Of a stretch of DNA of 64,000 nt, positions 22,673-31,200 are shown in pieces. The DNA is from Hordeum vulgare subsp. vulgare. Taxonomy: Eukaryota; Streptophyta; Magnoliopsida; Poales; Poaceae. The position numbers and the translations under genes are program-made. Position 1 is the first letter of the stretch. Each line of letters begins with the position of its first letter. Location of the stretch: positions 166,762,689-166,826,688 of the forward strand of contig NC_058523.1 of assembly GCF_904849725.1 (NCBI RefSeq). Reading direction: 5' to 3'. The notes beneath the pieces are model-generated. The model saw only the letters and a program-made list of their open reading frames with translations. It was not told the DNA's origin and ran no database searches.

Positions 22673-22690
22673 TTCTGGCGCTGTTGTCTG
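22673..22690 (+). other. PBS of Sabrina-like Gypsy next to the LTR
   Basis: TTCTGGCGCTGTTG follows the LTR end by two bases and resembles the Athila-type PBS containing TGGCGCCGTTG with one change. Its presence after an LTR that also has a purine tract in front is the unusual part. Confidence 0.7.
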
Positions 22691-22703
22691 TTGCCATAGC
22701 AAT

Positions 22704-23240
22704 AACCAGATTGGTCGTAATGTCCACGCTTATGTGGATGACATCGTGGTTAGGTCTCACCGAAAAGAGTCGCCCTTGGGAGATCTCAAGGAAACATTTG
22801 ACAACCTGCGTGTTTACCAGATGAGGCTTAATCCCACCAAGTGTGTTTTTGGTGTCCCTGTGGGGAAGTTATTGGGTTTTTTGGTATCAGAGCATGGCAT
22901 TGAGGCCAACCCGGACAAAATTGGGGCAATTACCTCACTCGGAAAACCGGCCAACGATAACCAGGTCCAGTGTATGGCGGGACGAATCGTAGCTCTCAGC
23001 CGCTTTATAAGTCGCCTTGGGGAGAAGGCCATCCCTCTCTATCAGTTGCTCAAGAAAACTGATTGTTTCGTTTGGACGGGTGAAGCCAACGAAGCTTTTG
23101 AAGACTTGAAGCCGCAATTAGCTAACCCGCCAATATTGGCGGCTCCAGTAGATAAGGAACCTATGCTCTTGTACATTGTAGCAAATTCCAAGGCAGTCAG
23201 TGTGGTAGTGGTTGTCGAGCGAAAGGAAGAAGGAAAGTAG
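22704..23240 (+). pseudogene. Tat-lineage RT, C-terminal part
   Basis: The frame enters at QIGRNVHAYVDDIVVRSH, so the catalytic YVDD is present but everything upstream of it is lost. It continues through the thumb (KCVFGVPVGKLLGFLVSEHG) and connection (ISRLGEKAIPLYQLLKK) into the start of RNase H (WTGEANEAFEDLK). The open frame seems to start at 22368, but residues before about 22704 come from the Sabrina-like LTR. A TAG at 23238-23240 ends it; the next codons continue the domain (YLVQ, then a TGA), both fitting C to T changes. Confidence 0.88.
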
Positions 23241-23470
23241 TATCTGGTCCAGTGACCAATGTATTTCATTAGTGAGGTCCTTACCCTCTCCAAGCAACGT
23301 TACCCACATTGGCAGAAGCTGGTTTTTGGGGTGTTTATGGCGAGTCGAAAGCTGAAGCACTACTTCCAGGAACACCCGATCACGGTCATTAGTTCCGCCC
23401 CCTCGGCGACATTATACAAAATCGAGAGGCCACTGGACCGATTGCTAAGTGGGCCATCAAGCTTGGATCC
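23241..23470 (+). pseudogene. Tat-lineage Gypsy-type RNase H remnant
   Basis: The segment PMYFISEVLTLSKQRYPHW then MASRKLKHYFQEHPITV is the C-terminal half of the ordinary Gypsy RNase H. The frame is lost around 23405-23430 and resumes in another frame with AKWAIKLGSHHVRYTPRT. Confidence 0.8.
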
Positions 23471-23476
23471 CATCAC

Positions 23477-24039
23477 GTGCGATATACGCCCCGGACGGCC
23501 ATCAAATCTCAAGCACTCGTGGACTTCATCAATGATTGGACCGAGTTACAAATCCCGAAGGAGAGACCCGATCTCACTTATTGGACCATCTATTTCGATG
23601 GGTCCAGGCAATTGGAAGGCTCGGGGGCTGGTGTGGTGATAACTTCGCCTCAAGGTCACAAGTTTTGCTGTGTCCTTCGGCTCATGTTTCCATGTACCAA
23701 TAATGCAGCGGAGTACGTAGCCTTGCTCCATGGTTTGCGACTCGCCAAAGAGATGAATCTCACTCGAGTCCGGTGTCTGGGCGATTCAGATCTGGTGGCA
23801 CAGCAGGTCTCTGGTACCTGGGATTCACGAGACCCTCTGATGGCGGCTTACAGACGAGCTGTGTCAGATGTAGCGGGTCACTTCAATGGTTATCAAGTGG
23901 ATCACATCAACCGGTGGCTTAACGAAGCAGTGGACGCTCTTTCTCGTCTCGGTTCACAACGTAAGCCAGTTCCTCCCAATGTCTTTTTGGATGTATTGCA
24001 TAACCCCTCGGTGAAACTGCCTTCAGAGGAAGATTTAGC
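23477..24039 (+). pseudogene. Tat-lineage second (archaeal-type) RNase H
   Basis: A complete second RNase H of the type acquired by plant Tat elements follows the first. Its four acidic positions are visible: YFDGS, NNAAEYVALLHGL, GDSDLV and NEAVDALSRL. It degrades the RNA strand of RNA-DNA hybrids. The frame is open from 23477 and is cut at ...SEEDLA by the CACTA-1 terminus at 24040. The coding frame continues at 36279 with VVDPESQLLAALHANP once the AGC duplication is removed. This domain itself has no stop. Confidence 0.88.
24037..24039. repeat. Target site duplication AGC of CACTA-1 (left)
   Basis: The three bases AGC precede the terminus CACTACTAGG and recur at 36279-36281 after the other terminus. 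Three-base duplications are the rule for CACTA elements. Confidence 0.88.
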
Positions 24040-24055
24040 CACTACTAGGAAAAGG
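24040..24055 (+). repeat. Left terminal inverted repeat of CACTA-1
   Basis: CACTACTAGGAAAAGG pairs with the reverse complement at 36263-36278. The match weakens after 16 bases. Confidence 0.92.
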
Positions 24056-24470
24056 CTTGCTAATGGCGCACCATTTTTTGCTACTAATGGCGCACTATAG
24101 GTGCGCCACTAGCATCACGCCATTAGATTTTTTTACTAATGGCGCACTACAAGTGCGCCATTAGTATCTGGTATACTAATGGCGCACCAGGTAGTGCGCC
24201 ATTAGTATTGCTCATGGTGCGCCATTAGTATCTGGTATACTAATGGCGCACCAGGTAGTGCGCCATTAGTATATATCCTGGTGCACCATTAGTATAGATC
24301 CCGGTGCGCCATTAGTATAGATACTTGTGCGCCATTAGTATATATCCTGGTGCGCCATTAGTATAGCTTATGGTGCGCCATTAGTATGCCTCCCACGGCC
24401 ATATTACCCATATGCTCTGGCTTACTAATGGCGCACTAGTGTGCTGAGTGATGCGCCACAAGTATGAATA
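24056..24470. repeat. Left subterminal repeat array of CACTA-1
   Basis: About fifteen copies of TACTAATGGCGCAC or its reverse complement GTGCGCCATTAGTA lie in both orientations, often as inverted pairs separated by 10-20 bp. In En/Spm-type elements, subterminal repeats bind the element-encoded TnpA protein. The motif recurs at the other end (35805-36260). Confidence 0.9.
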
Positions 24471-24723
24471 TTAGGTATTTATTTTATTTTTTCTGATATT
24501 TGCACAGATTACAAAATATATTATTGCACAGAATATAGATAGCACAACATATAAACAACAGATTTATCGAATACAATAGAAGATTAGTCTCTGAATACAA
24601 TTCATCATATTAGTCTCCGAATTTAAAATACCGAACAAAGTTAGAACATTACAAGTCTCGAGACCGCGAGTAGCGAGTTTGTCTTCACATTACATGTCGA
24701 TATATCGACCATCTAAACTACCA
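24471..24723. other. AT-rich CACTA-1 segment, no gene seen
   Basis: This is AT-rich sequence between the subterminal array and the small minus-strand ORF. On the minus strand it would be the 3' untranslated region of that ORF. I see no poly(A) signal that I would defend. Confidence 0.5.
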
Positions 24724-24969
24724 TCACATATAGAAGAGAGCTGCGGTAATCACGATGAGCATAATCGCAATGAAACTGGTCTTCATCCGGTTCCTCCAAC
24801 GCTCCCTCCTCTCTCCCGCTAGATAGCGCGCGTATCTAACTTCCGCCTCCGCCCTTGTGGTGTACCCTTTGTAACTATTACCGCTGAATCGGTGAACCTG
24901 TCTCCGACACTCCTCCCAGTCGTCGTAGACTCCAGGAACCTTACCCTTGTACACGACATACGACGGCAT
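24724..24969 (-). CDS. Small RNase H1-N-terminal/viroplasmin-like protein with C-terminal membrane helix
   Basis: This intact 81-residue frame begins MPSYVVYKGKVPGVYDDWEE. The segment YVVYKGKVPGVYDDWEECRR, then FSGNSYKGYTTRAEAEVRY, fits the short RNA:DNA-binding module found at the N-terminus of RNase H1 and in caulimovirus viroplasmins (family knowledge). Residues about 55-63 are Arg-rich, and the last 18 residues (TSFIAIMLIVITAALFYM) form one hydrophobic helix, as in a tail-anchored protein. It lies 187 bp downstream of the second CACTA-1 gene on the same strand. It might be a separate gene or a terminal exon. It is the only CACTA-1 frame without an obvious disabling change. Confidence 0.65.
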   Translation of the reverse strand: MPSYVVYKGKVPGVYDDWEECRRQVHRFSGNSYKGYTTRAEAEVRYARYLAGERRERWRNRMKTSFIAIMLIVITAALFYM

Positions 24970-25155
24970 CTCTATGCACTAGCCAAACAAAACGAAATTC
25001 ACAGAGACATACAAGTTCATTAAAGTTTAATATTACAACTATAACAGCACGATTCATGGTCCTACTAATAAATAGCATCGATTATATATAAGTTGAATGA
25101 CTGTCCAAACCAAAGAGACATACCAGTTCATTAAAGTTTAATATTGCAACATGAA
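24970..25155 (-). other. Spacer between the second CACTA-1 gene and the small ORF
   Basis: The segment ACATACCAGTTCATTAAAGTTTAATATT occurs twice in similar form (about 25005-25035 and 25117-25145; only the shared core TTCATTAAAGTTTAATATT is exact). No coding potential is evident. Confidence 0.55.
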
Positions 25156-28100
25156 TTAGTCGCGATTCACGGGAACGTGGATGAAGCCGCCGTCTTTCGT
25201 GATGGTCATGAAATTGCGGTCGTTGTCAGCCTGCATTTGTAGCATTGTATCTATCTCACTATTGGACAGCGGAGATCTGAGGTAGAACTGCCCCGAGGTA
25301 CGAAGGACATCTTGATGCATGATTTCCGTAAACTCCGACTGGATGCGAAAGAATTCTTGTCTGATGTCCGCATCCTGGATTGCCGACAAGCGTGCGGCCC
25401 AATCTTTGAGATTATTTGGTAGCCGAAGGTGATTACTGTCCCGTATGATCGCCCGCATGTGATGGAGGGCATAGTAGGCATCCTTCTGACTGCCAGGCGG
25501 CTGCTTGACGCAGGCGAACGTCGTATTGTGGGTGAACACGTGCTTGCCATGCCTGAGACTCATCCTGCTGAAGGTGCCTCCAGATATGGCGTAGCCGGGA
25601 AGAGCTTCATCAAGAACTTTCTTGATATTTGTGTAGTCTTTTTTTGACTGACGGTCCGAGTCGAAATACGTGGCCGTGGAATATTTCAGGCTTAAGAGGA
25701 TGAGTGTGCAACGTGTGTCACTGCACAAAACACGGAATGTTAGAAGAAAAAAAGGACAATCAAAATCTAAGAAATCATATGTTATGTGGCGATGAGGGGA
25801 TAACTTACCAGGGAAAGTAAGGCACGAGGAAGTTATCCTTTTCTGAGTTTGCCAGAATGACGCCTTCGAGGTATGAACTCGCGACTTGCCGGTCCCCAGC
25901 GCTGCCCAAGATCTTGGCACGCATATAGAAGGGGTCGACTATCACTAGGTCCGGGGTCTTGTCTCTAATGATCCGCATCTCCATACTCAGCGAAAATAGC
26001 CGAACGAAGGTGTAGTGCAGCGGATGAAGGTTAAACATAGCGAAGATGTCAGCAAACCGCAGGACGATCATACCCCCGATGGCACTATCGACAAAGCACT
26101 TGCCCTCTGGCAACTTGGCCACGAAAACCGGGTATGCCACATTATTCTCGGAGAGACGCCACTTCTCCAAACAAAGAACACTGTCATGCAGACTCCGCAT
26201 AGCACCGGTTGCAGCATTGAGCAGATTAGTAGGTAGCATCGGCCTACCCACCACATGCACCCTCCTCGAGATATCCTTAGGTGAAGGTGGCCCGTCCAGA
26301 GCACGGATCGTACTCAGTGCCGGCTGGCTCGCACCCTTGTTAGTCTTTCTTTTCCGTCCCTTCTTCTGCTGATGTAATGGGATCCAGTTCATCTGCTCAG
26401 AGACCACTTTCTTGAGTGTGTTGGGGCTGATAATATTTCGCACCTCGGCTATCTGAGGCTTGGTGAAGGTGGCAGCTGGAGGCGTCTCCTCAAAACTAAA
26501 TGCCAGACAACGCCTGTTGCAATTGGGTTTCTCCATGGTACCAGCTAGATCGCGGTCGTCTTTTGCAGGGTTGGGTTCTTGAGAAGGAGGCCCCAAGAAT
26601 TCCTCACCGTACCCATGTTCGGCAAAGTACTTATCGACCTTGGTAAATGTACCATCGTCGTCATCGTCGTCGTCCGGAACCTGTGCCATATGCATGTACG
26701 GATCCTGTGCCATATGCATGTCCGGTAGCGTTGCGGCGGTCTTGCCATGGCTTGGCGCCGGCACGACTGGCGGTCTTGTCTATGGGGTGGTGTCCCCCGC
26801 CCCCAAACGAATCTGGCTCTTTGGCCAAAGCAAGGGCCAGCTTAAGCAGGCGCTGAGGGTCATCACATCATCTATGTCGGCCCCAGCGGGGTGGAACAGA
26901 GGTAACAAGTCGTCGCAGCCTGGCAACACCCGAACCAGTTGAACCCTATATGTGGTGGGTGGCATCGGTTTACCCTGGAACATGGGGTTGCCCGGTTGAA
27001 CGATTCTGCCCTTGGCGACATCGATCAACTCACCGCCCATGAAGTGCAGGAGAGTGCATGGAACGTCGGCGTCGGCGCCCTGCGAAACATGTAGGGCGTG
27101 AGGGGATGCCCAGTCAAAGGCAAGGAGATGAACTCATCGGCCGAGAGAGGCTTAGTTACCGTGATGGCCTCGAGCTTGGCTAATGTCGAGGCACCGCCAA
27201 CGGCGGGCGTGCAAGTGACGGAGGGGCCGCTTGCTGCCGAGGTGCCGGCCGGCGCCAGAGACACCAATGGCGCCTGCGCCGGAGACACCAATGGCGTCGC
27301 CTGCGTGTTGTGCGAGTTGCTGGCCGTGAAGCTGGGAATCGGGGGCGGCCCCTGTTGGCCGCCCGCAATCCACGCCTGCAACCCCTCAATCAAGGTAGGC
27401 ACAATGGCGGTGATCACCCCTCCCACTTGGTGTTGCACTAGCTCTTGGACCATCTCCGGAATCCACGCCACTTTTGCCTTGAGTTCTTCAACCTCGCGCG
27501 ACTGGCTTACCAAGTTGGTATTTCTCTCCTTTCGCCCACCAGCGTTATAGTATGACGACCATTTCGTGGACAAGCCTTTGCCGGCCACACGACCAGCTGA
27601 CGACGGCTTACTGGACTTATCCTTGTTTTTCATTATGTTAAACACCCTATTTAAATTGGTGTCCCAATGGGAGCTCTGAGACGACCCCGCGCTACTGCTT
27701 TTAGTGTCCTGCGGAAGGAATGAACCATTTAGAAATTTGGCTTCACTAATTAGAATGCAACCATATGGAGCTAATTACGTGGGGTGTATTCCTTACCAGA
27801 ACACGCCCTGGTCTTCGCATCCGTCGTAAGATCCTTTGTTACTGGGTCCACCTTGTACCGGGCCCTGACATAGTTTCTGGTCTGCTTGTCACCGTATTTC
27901 TCGAAGCAGGGTGGTAGGCCTTGCTCGGCATGCTCCGCGTCCTCCTTGTCCCATATAGGTTCCGCCACTCTGTAACCGCCGGGACCGAGTTGGTGGACCC
28001 CTAAGTTCAACTCCCGCATTTCTTTCCCCCATTGACTTGATTCCGCGGTTGCCTTGCTCTCGCACTTGATCTTGAACTCCTTGTAGTCATCTTCGCTGAT

Positions 28101-28706
28101 CGAAGGATTTTTCGCCTTGATCTTCTCATAACTATCACCTTTGTCAATCATTCTCTTCACCACGCTTCTCCAAGTAGATAGGGCCTTGCTCATCTTCGTG
28201 AGGGTGGCACTGTTCACTTTATTCCTTGAGAGGCGTGTGTTTGCGACGTCACCGGGGAACTTGTATCGTTCGTGCAGCTTCGTGAAGAGGAGGTTGCGCA
28301 AATTCCCTCGGTCCTTATGCCTTAGGTTCTCTGTGTTGATCGAGACAGTGCTCCGGAGAATGCACCCGAGCTGAACCGCGTACCCCTTGACTATTTCTTT
28401 GGGCGCCGTTGGATACCCGTCAGTGTTCACTTCAGTAAATTCCTCCTTTACGGTGCTGAGCACGTTCGGGCGCTGGTCCTTCCGTTGCCTCTTCGATTGG
28501 CTGCCATCTGTGCGTGCACTGCCATCATCAGTTTTGGCATCCTCGGCGGCACCATCAGTGGTGTCATCCCCGACGCCACTAGGGGTTGTGTACTCGGGAT
28601 CGGTGTCTTCCACGGCGTCCTCATAGCGGTGAGGTTCTTCCTCCATCTCCTGGGACAGCTCCCAGAATGGCTTGCCCGAACTGCCGGCCTCATCGTTGTG
28701 GGCCAT
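25156..28706 (-). pseudogene. CACTA-1 second gene: multi-exon, Ulp1-like C-terminus
   Basis: The start at 28706 (MAHNDEAGSSGKPF) opens an acidic N-terminus followed by a region like the plant Ptta/En/Spm transposase family (VNSATLTKMSKALSTWRSVV). An exon ends near 27798 at a GTAAGG donor. A second exon (about 27720-25805) has a frameshift near 27045, a TAG at 26780-26782, and a coding GAC/ATC-rich Asp run near 26655. It ends at a donor after FLVPYFPW. The last exon (about 25722-25156) starts DTRCTLILLSLKYSTATYFDS. The end resembles C48 Ulp1-like peptidases. Where relatives have HW before TLL there is RC, and where DCGYYV is usual there is KDAYYAL, so catalysis looks lost. Confidence 0.7.
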
Positions 28707-28780
28707 ATTTCGCTCTAAATAAGAAAAAAGTTTGGTCAAAAAGTTGGTTATTGTCAAGGAACAAGATCATGGTCTCATAA

Positions 28781-29010
28781 TTTAGGGTTTGTCGACACCG
28801 AGGCATCTTAAAAGCTAAGCTTTTATCATTTAGGGTTTGTCGACGCCGAGGCACCCTAAAAGCCTAAGCTTTCATCATTTAGGTTTTTATCGACACCGAG
28901 GCACCCTAAAAGCCAAGGTTTTATAATTTAGGGTTTGTCGACGCTGAGGCACCCTAAATGCTAAGTTAAGTTTTCATCATTTAGGGTTTATCAATGCCGA
29001 GGCACCCTAG
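28781..29010. repeat. 49-bp tandem repeat with telo-boxes upstream of the second CACTA-1 gene
   Basis: Five units start at 28781, 28829, 28878, 28927 and 28980. Each has TTTAGGGTTT, then TCGACGCCGAGGCACC with small variations, then AAAAGCTAAGCTTT. Four units hold a perfect AAACCCTAAA on the minus strand, which contains the plant telo-box. The array ends 75 bp upstream of the start codon at 28706, so it is in the likely promoter or 5' leader. Confidence 0.85.
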
Positions 29011-29188
29011 GTTGACTGATATATATGTGTATCTTCTAATAATATACCCTATCAAGAAAAGGGAAGTTGGGCCTAATCACTTGGCTCTATTGCCACCTAT
29101 GGTTTAATGCAACAAGAATAAAGGGGCAGTTGATCCTACTTAATTAAGTACTAAGATAACCCGGCCCATGCATTAGTCGCAAGTACCA

Positions 29189-29268
29189 CATATGTCCTAT
29201 TTTTAGCAAAGTCATGCTAAAATTCACGGAAAATTTCAGCATGACCTTTGCTGAAAATAGGACATATG
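29189..29268. repeat. Long hairpin-forming inverted repeat
   Basis: The left arm CATATGTCCTATTTTTAGCA (continuing to about 29225) pairs with a right arm ending CTGAAAATAGGACATATG. The stem is about 36 bp with few mismatches and a loop of about 5 bases (CACGG). No flanking target duplication is evident, so it is not clearly a MITE. Confidence 0.8.
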
Positions 29269-30010
29269 GAGTACCCGAATTTGCCGGAACAGAAGTTCAT
29301 CGACATTCCGGCAAACTCAAGGGCCTCTCGGGGTACCTACAAAATCATCACGACACGATGGTCGTAAATAAAACCCAGCAAACTATGTCCAGCATGAAAC
29401 ATGGAAGTATCCCAAGATAGAAACAGAGGTTGCTGGTAGAAACTTAAAATGGAAACCCACTGGCTGTTGGTTCAACCCCATTGGGAAGATTAATATGCTG
29501 AACGTTTGAGAGAGCGGTGAATGAAAACAGCAAAAAAAATCATACTCTACAAACAAGATAGTACTACTACTGCTGTATTGTAGATGGAAAGAAAGAACAC
29601 CTGCAGCGAATGGGGTCGTCGTAGTGGATCGCTACTTGTCTTGGCTGCATATACACATGCATAGCTCAGTGTTAATATAGCCTTCTCTTCCGCGAGTAAA
29701 TTTATTCATCAAGCTGTAAACATCGGCATGTGCACGTGACAAGTATAAACCATACTGCTACATAAGTTATTAAATTTATTTGCAAGGAGGAGAGGTATTT
29801 ACAGATGAAAGTTGATATAACTATATGGGTGCTACCGATGAGTATTGTATGACCAAACTAAAAAATCAAGTTGAATTGCTAGCACTAGGAGTGACCACTG
29901 CTCAAATCTTCCATTAATTGCCTTACCAGACCCATACCACAATAGTATAATACATTGGCATGCTGCCAGAAAAGGCAGGCCAGCTGTATCCATTAGCACA
30001 CTAGACAAAT

Positions 30011-30384
30011 AGACAGCCAAGCAGTATAGCAAGAGGGGAAACAACAACAGTACAACACAATGGAGGATAATGGTACAGAAATTAAGTGACTAATCGACAA
30101 TGTAGCATAGCATAGAAATTGCATAAGCTAAAGTGGCATTCCAAAGAAACAACCTCCAGGAAAAAGAAAATCACAGATGCAGTAAGTCATCAGTACAATA
30201 ATGCATTGACATTAGTAGAAACCTACCACAATATAATGGTAAATGAGCATGACTAATAGACATATGGACAGCCAAGCAGTATAGCAAAGAGGGGAAACAA
30301 ACAGAAGTACAACACGTTGGAAGATAAACGGTACAGAAATTAAGCAGCTAATCGACAATGTAGTAGCGTAGCATAGAAATTGCA
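30011..30384. repeat. Direct repeat pair (~115 bp each)
   Basis: The text ACAGCCAAGCAGTATAGCAA through CATAGCATAGAAATTGCA occurs at 30011-30130 and again at 30268-30384 with scattered differences. Both are in the same orientation, separated by about 137 bp. Confidence 0.8.
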
Positions 30385-30632
30385 GAGCAATTATTCATGC
30401 GAACTGAAGTGTCACGTGTGGTGGACATGGGATCCCACGATTCTTCTACCGGTCCTGCGCGGAATACTCATACACAATCTGTACCAACTGCAGATGCAAT
30501 CGTTTAGTGGAGATGCAATTTCGCATCCCCCGGAGACCAATCGATTCGTCCCCAAATTCCAACTAGCAGCAGTAGCGCACGAACAGCAAAACTGCAAGGA
30601 TTGATTGAACGCAAGGGCGAAGGAGAGGCGAC

Positions 30633-30910
30633 CTGAATCAGGGAGAGGTTGTTGGTGACGAACTGCTGGAGCGACTCCCCCCTGGCGCCGAACCTCTGGT
30701 AGACGCTGCCGTCGCGGAGGCAGCTGCGGATCCTGGACATGTTGTCGGCGTCCTCGACCCGGCGCTACAGCCAGGTGGAGTACTCCCCGAGGCGGTACTC
30801 GCGGTAGCCACGGCCGGAGACGACGGAGCCGGCGCCGCGGTTGGTGACGACGAAGGCGAAGGCGGTGAAGACGAGGAGGAGCGCGATGAGGATGAAGAGC
30901 AGGGGCGAGG
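30633..30910 (-). pseudogene. Captured tetraspanin gene exon (fragment)
   Basis: The minus strand encodes a membrane helix (LLFILIALLLVFTAFAFVVT) followed by NRGAGSVVSGRGYREYRLGE, YSTWL, a stop, RRVEDADNMSRIRSCL and ESLQQFVTNNLSLIQ. This matches the end of the third helix and the start of the large extracellular loop of plant tetraspanins (family knowledge). It ends in CAG followed by GT, the expected exon end before the CCKPP segment. A TAG at 30765-30767 reads as CAG changed by C to T. The sequence upstream of 30910 in the same frame is not tetraspanin. It lies between the two CACTA-1 genes, on the same strand. Confidence 0.72.
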
Positions 30911-31119
30911 AAGGGGCGCCGCCGGTGGAGAGGACGAGGATGGCGTGGGTCTTGCAGAGGGACTTGAGGCGGCGACCGAGGATGGTGAGGTCGGGGAGGT
31001 GGTGGCCCTCCGCGGCGGCGGAGCTAGGGTTCGGGGAGACTGCGGGCGCTGCTGGGCGGTGGAAAGGGGGTAGGGGGAGGCCGCGCGCGGGAGAGGAGAG
31101 CAAGGCGCGAGGGCAGCCG

Positions 31120-31200
31120 GCTTAGGAATGGCGCACCCCGAGCGGTGTGCCATTAGAATTTTTTTTTATATAGTAATGGCGCATGTATATGAGGTACGCC
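31120..31200. repeat. Internal subterminal-type repeats in CACTA-1
   Basis: AATGGCGCACCCCGAGCGGT followed by GTGCCATTAGAA, then AGTAATGGCGCATG, are degenerate copies of the element's end repeats but lie 5 kb inside. They abut the captured tetraspanin unit, so they may mark the edge of a nested or rearranged CACTA fragment. Confidence 0.7.

Larger units (their letters stand above)
18712..22700 (+). mobile_element. Sabrina/WHAM-like (Athila-lineage) Gypsy fragment
   Basis: It comprises about 2.4 kb of non-coding 3' interior, a purine tract, one LTR (21153-22670) and a PBS with about 15-30 bp of leader. The LTR start TGATACGTCTCCAACG and the interior text are familiar from the very abundant Triticeae Sabrina/WHAM group (recognised from memory). 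The PBS-like TTCTGGCGCTGTTG after the LTR is the Athila-lineage type. The left edge is where the Angela-like element inserted. The right edge runs abruptly into Tat-lineage RT near 22700 with no target duplication that I can see. Confidence 0.85.
29011..30630. other. CACTA-1 intergenic region, mostly without genes
   Basis: There is no coding region that I recognise. It holds a long inverted repeat (29189-29268), a module shared with the upstream region of the transposase gene (29229-29345 against 35346-35480), and a direct repeat pair (30011-30130 and 30268-30384). The part next to 30630 is probably intron sequence captured with the tetraspanin exon, because it follows the GT donor at 30632-30631. 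Confidence 0.6.

Noticed and set aside
24724..24969. Endogenous caulimovirus piece suggested by the viroplasmin-like domain
   Set aside because: No movement, coat or caulimovirus RT sequence is nearby, the ORF lies inside a CACTA element with intact borders, and the same short module occurs in cellular RNase H1.
29189..29268. MITE insertion
   Set aside because: The inverted repeat has almost no internal sequence and I see no flanking target duplication.
30638..31153. 171-codon Ser/Pro/Ala-rich minus-strand frame
   Set aside because: It is a shadow frame of the GC-rich captured region; the overlapping frame with the tetraspanin match explains the sequence better.
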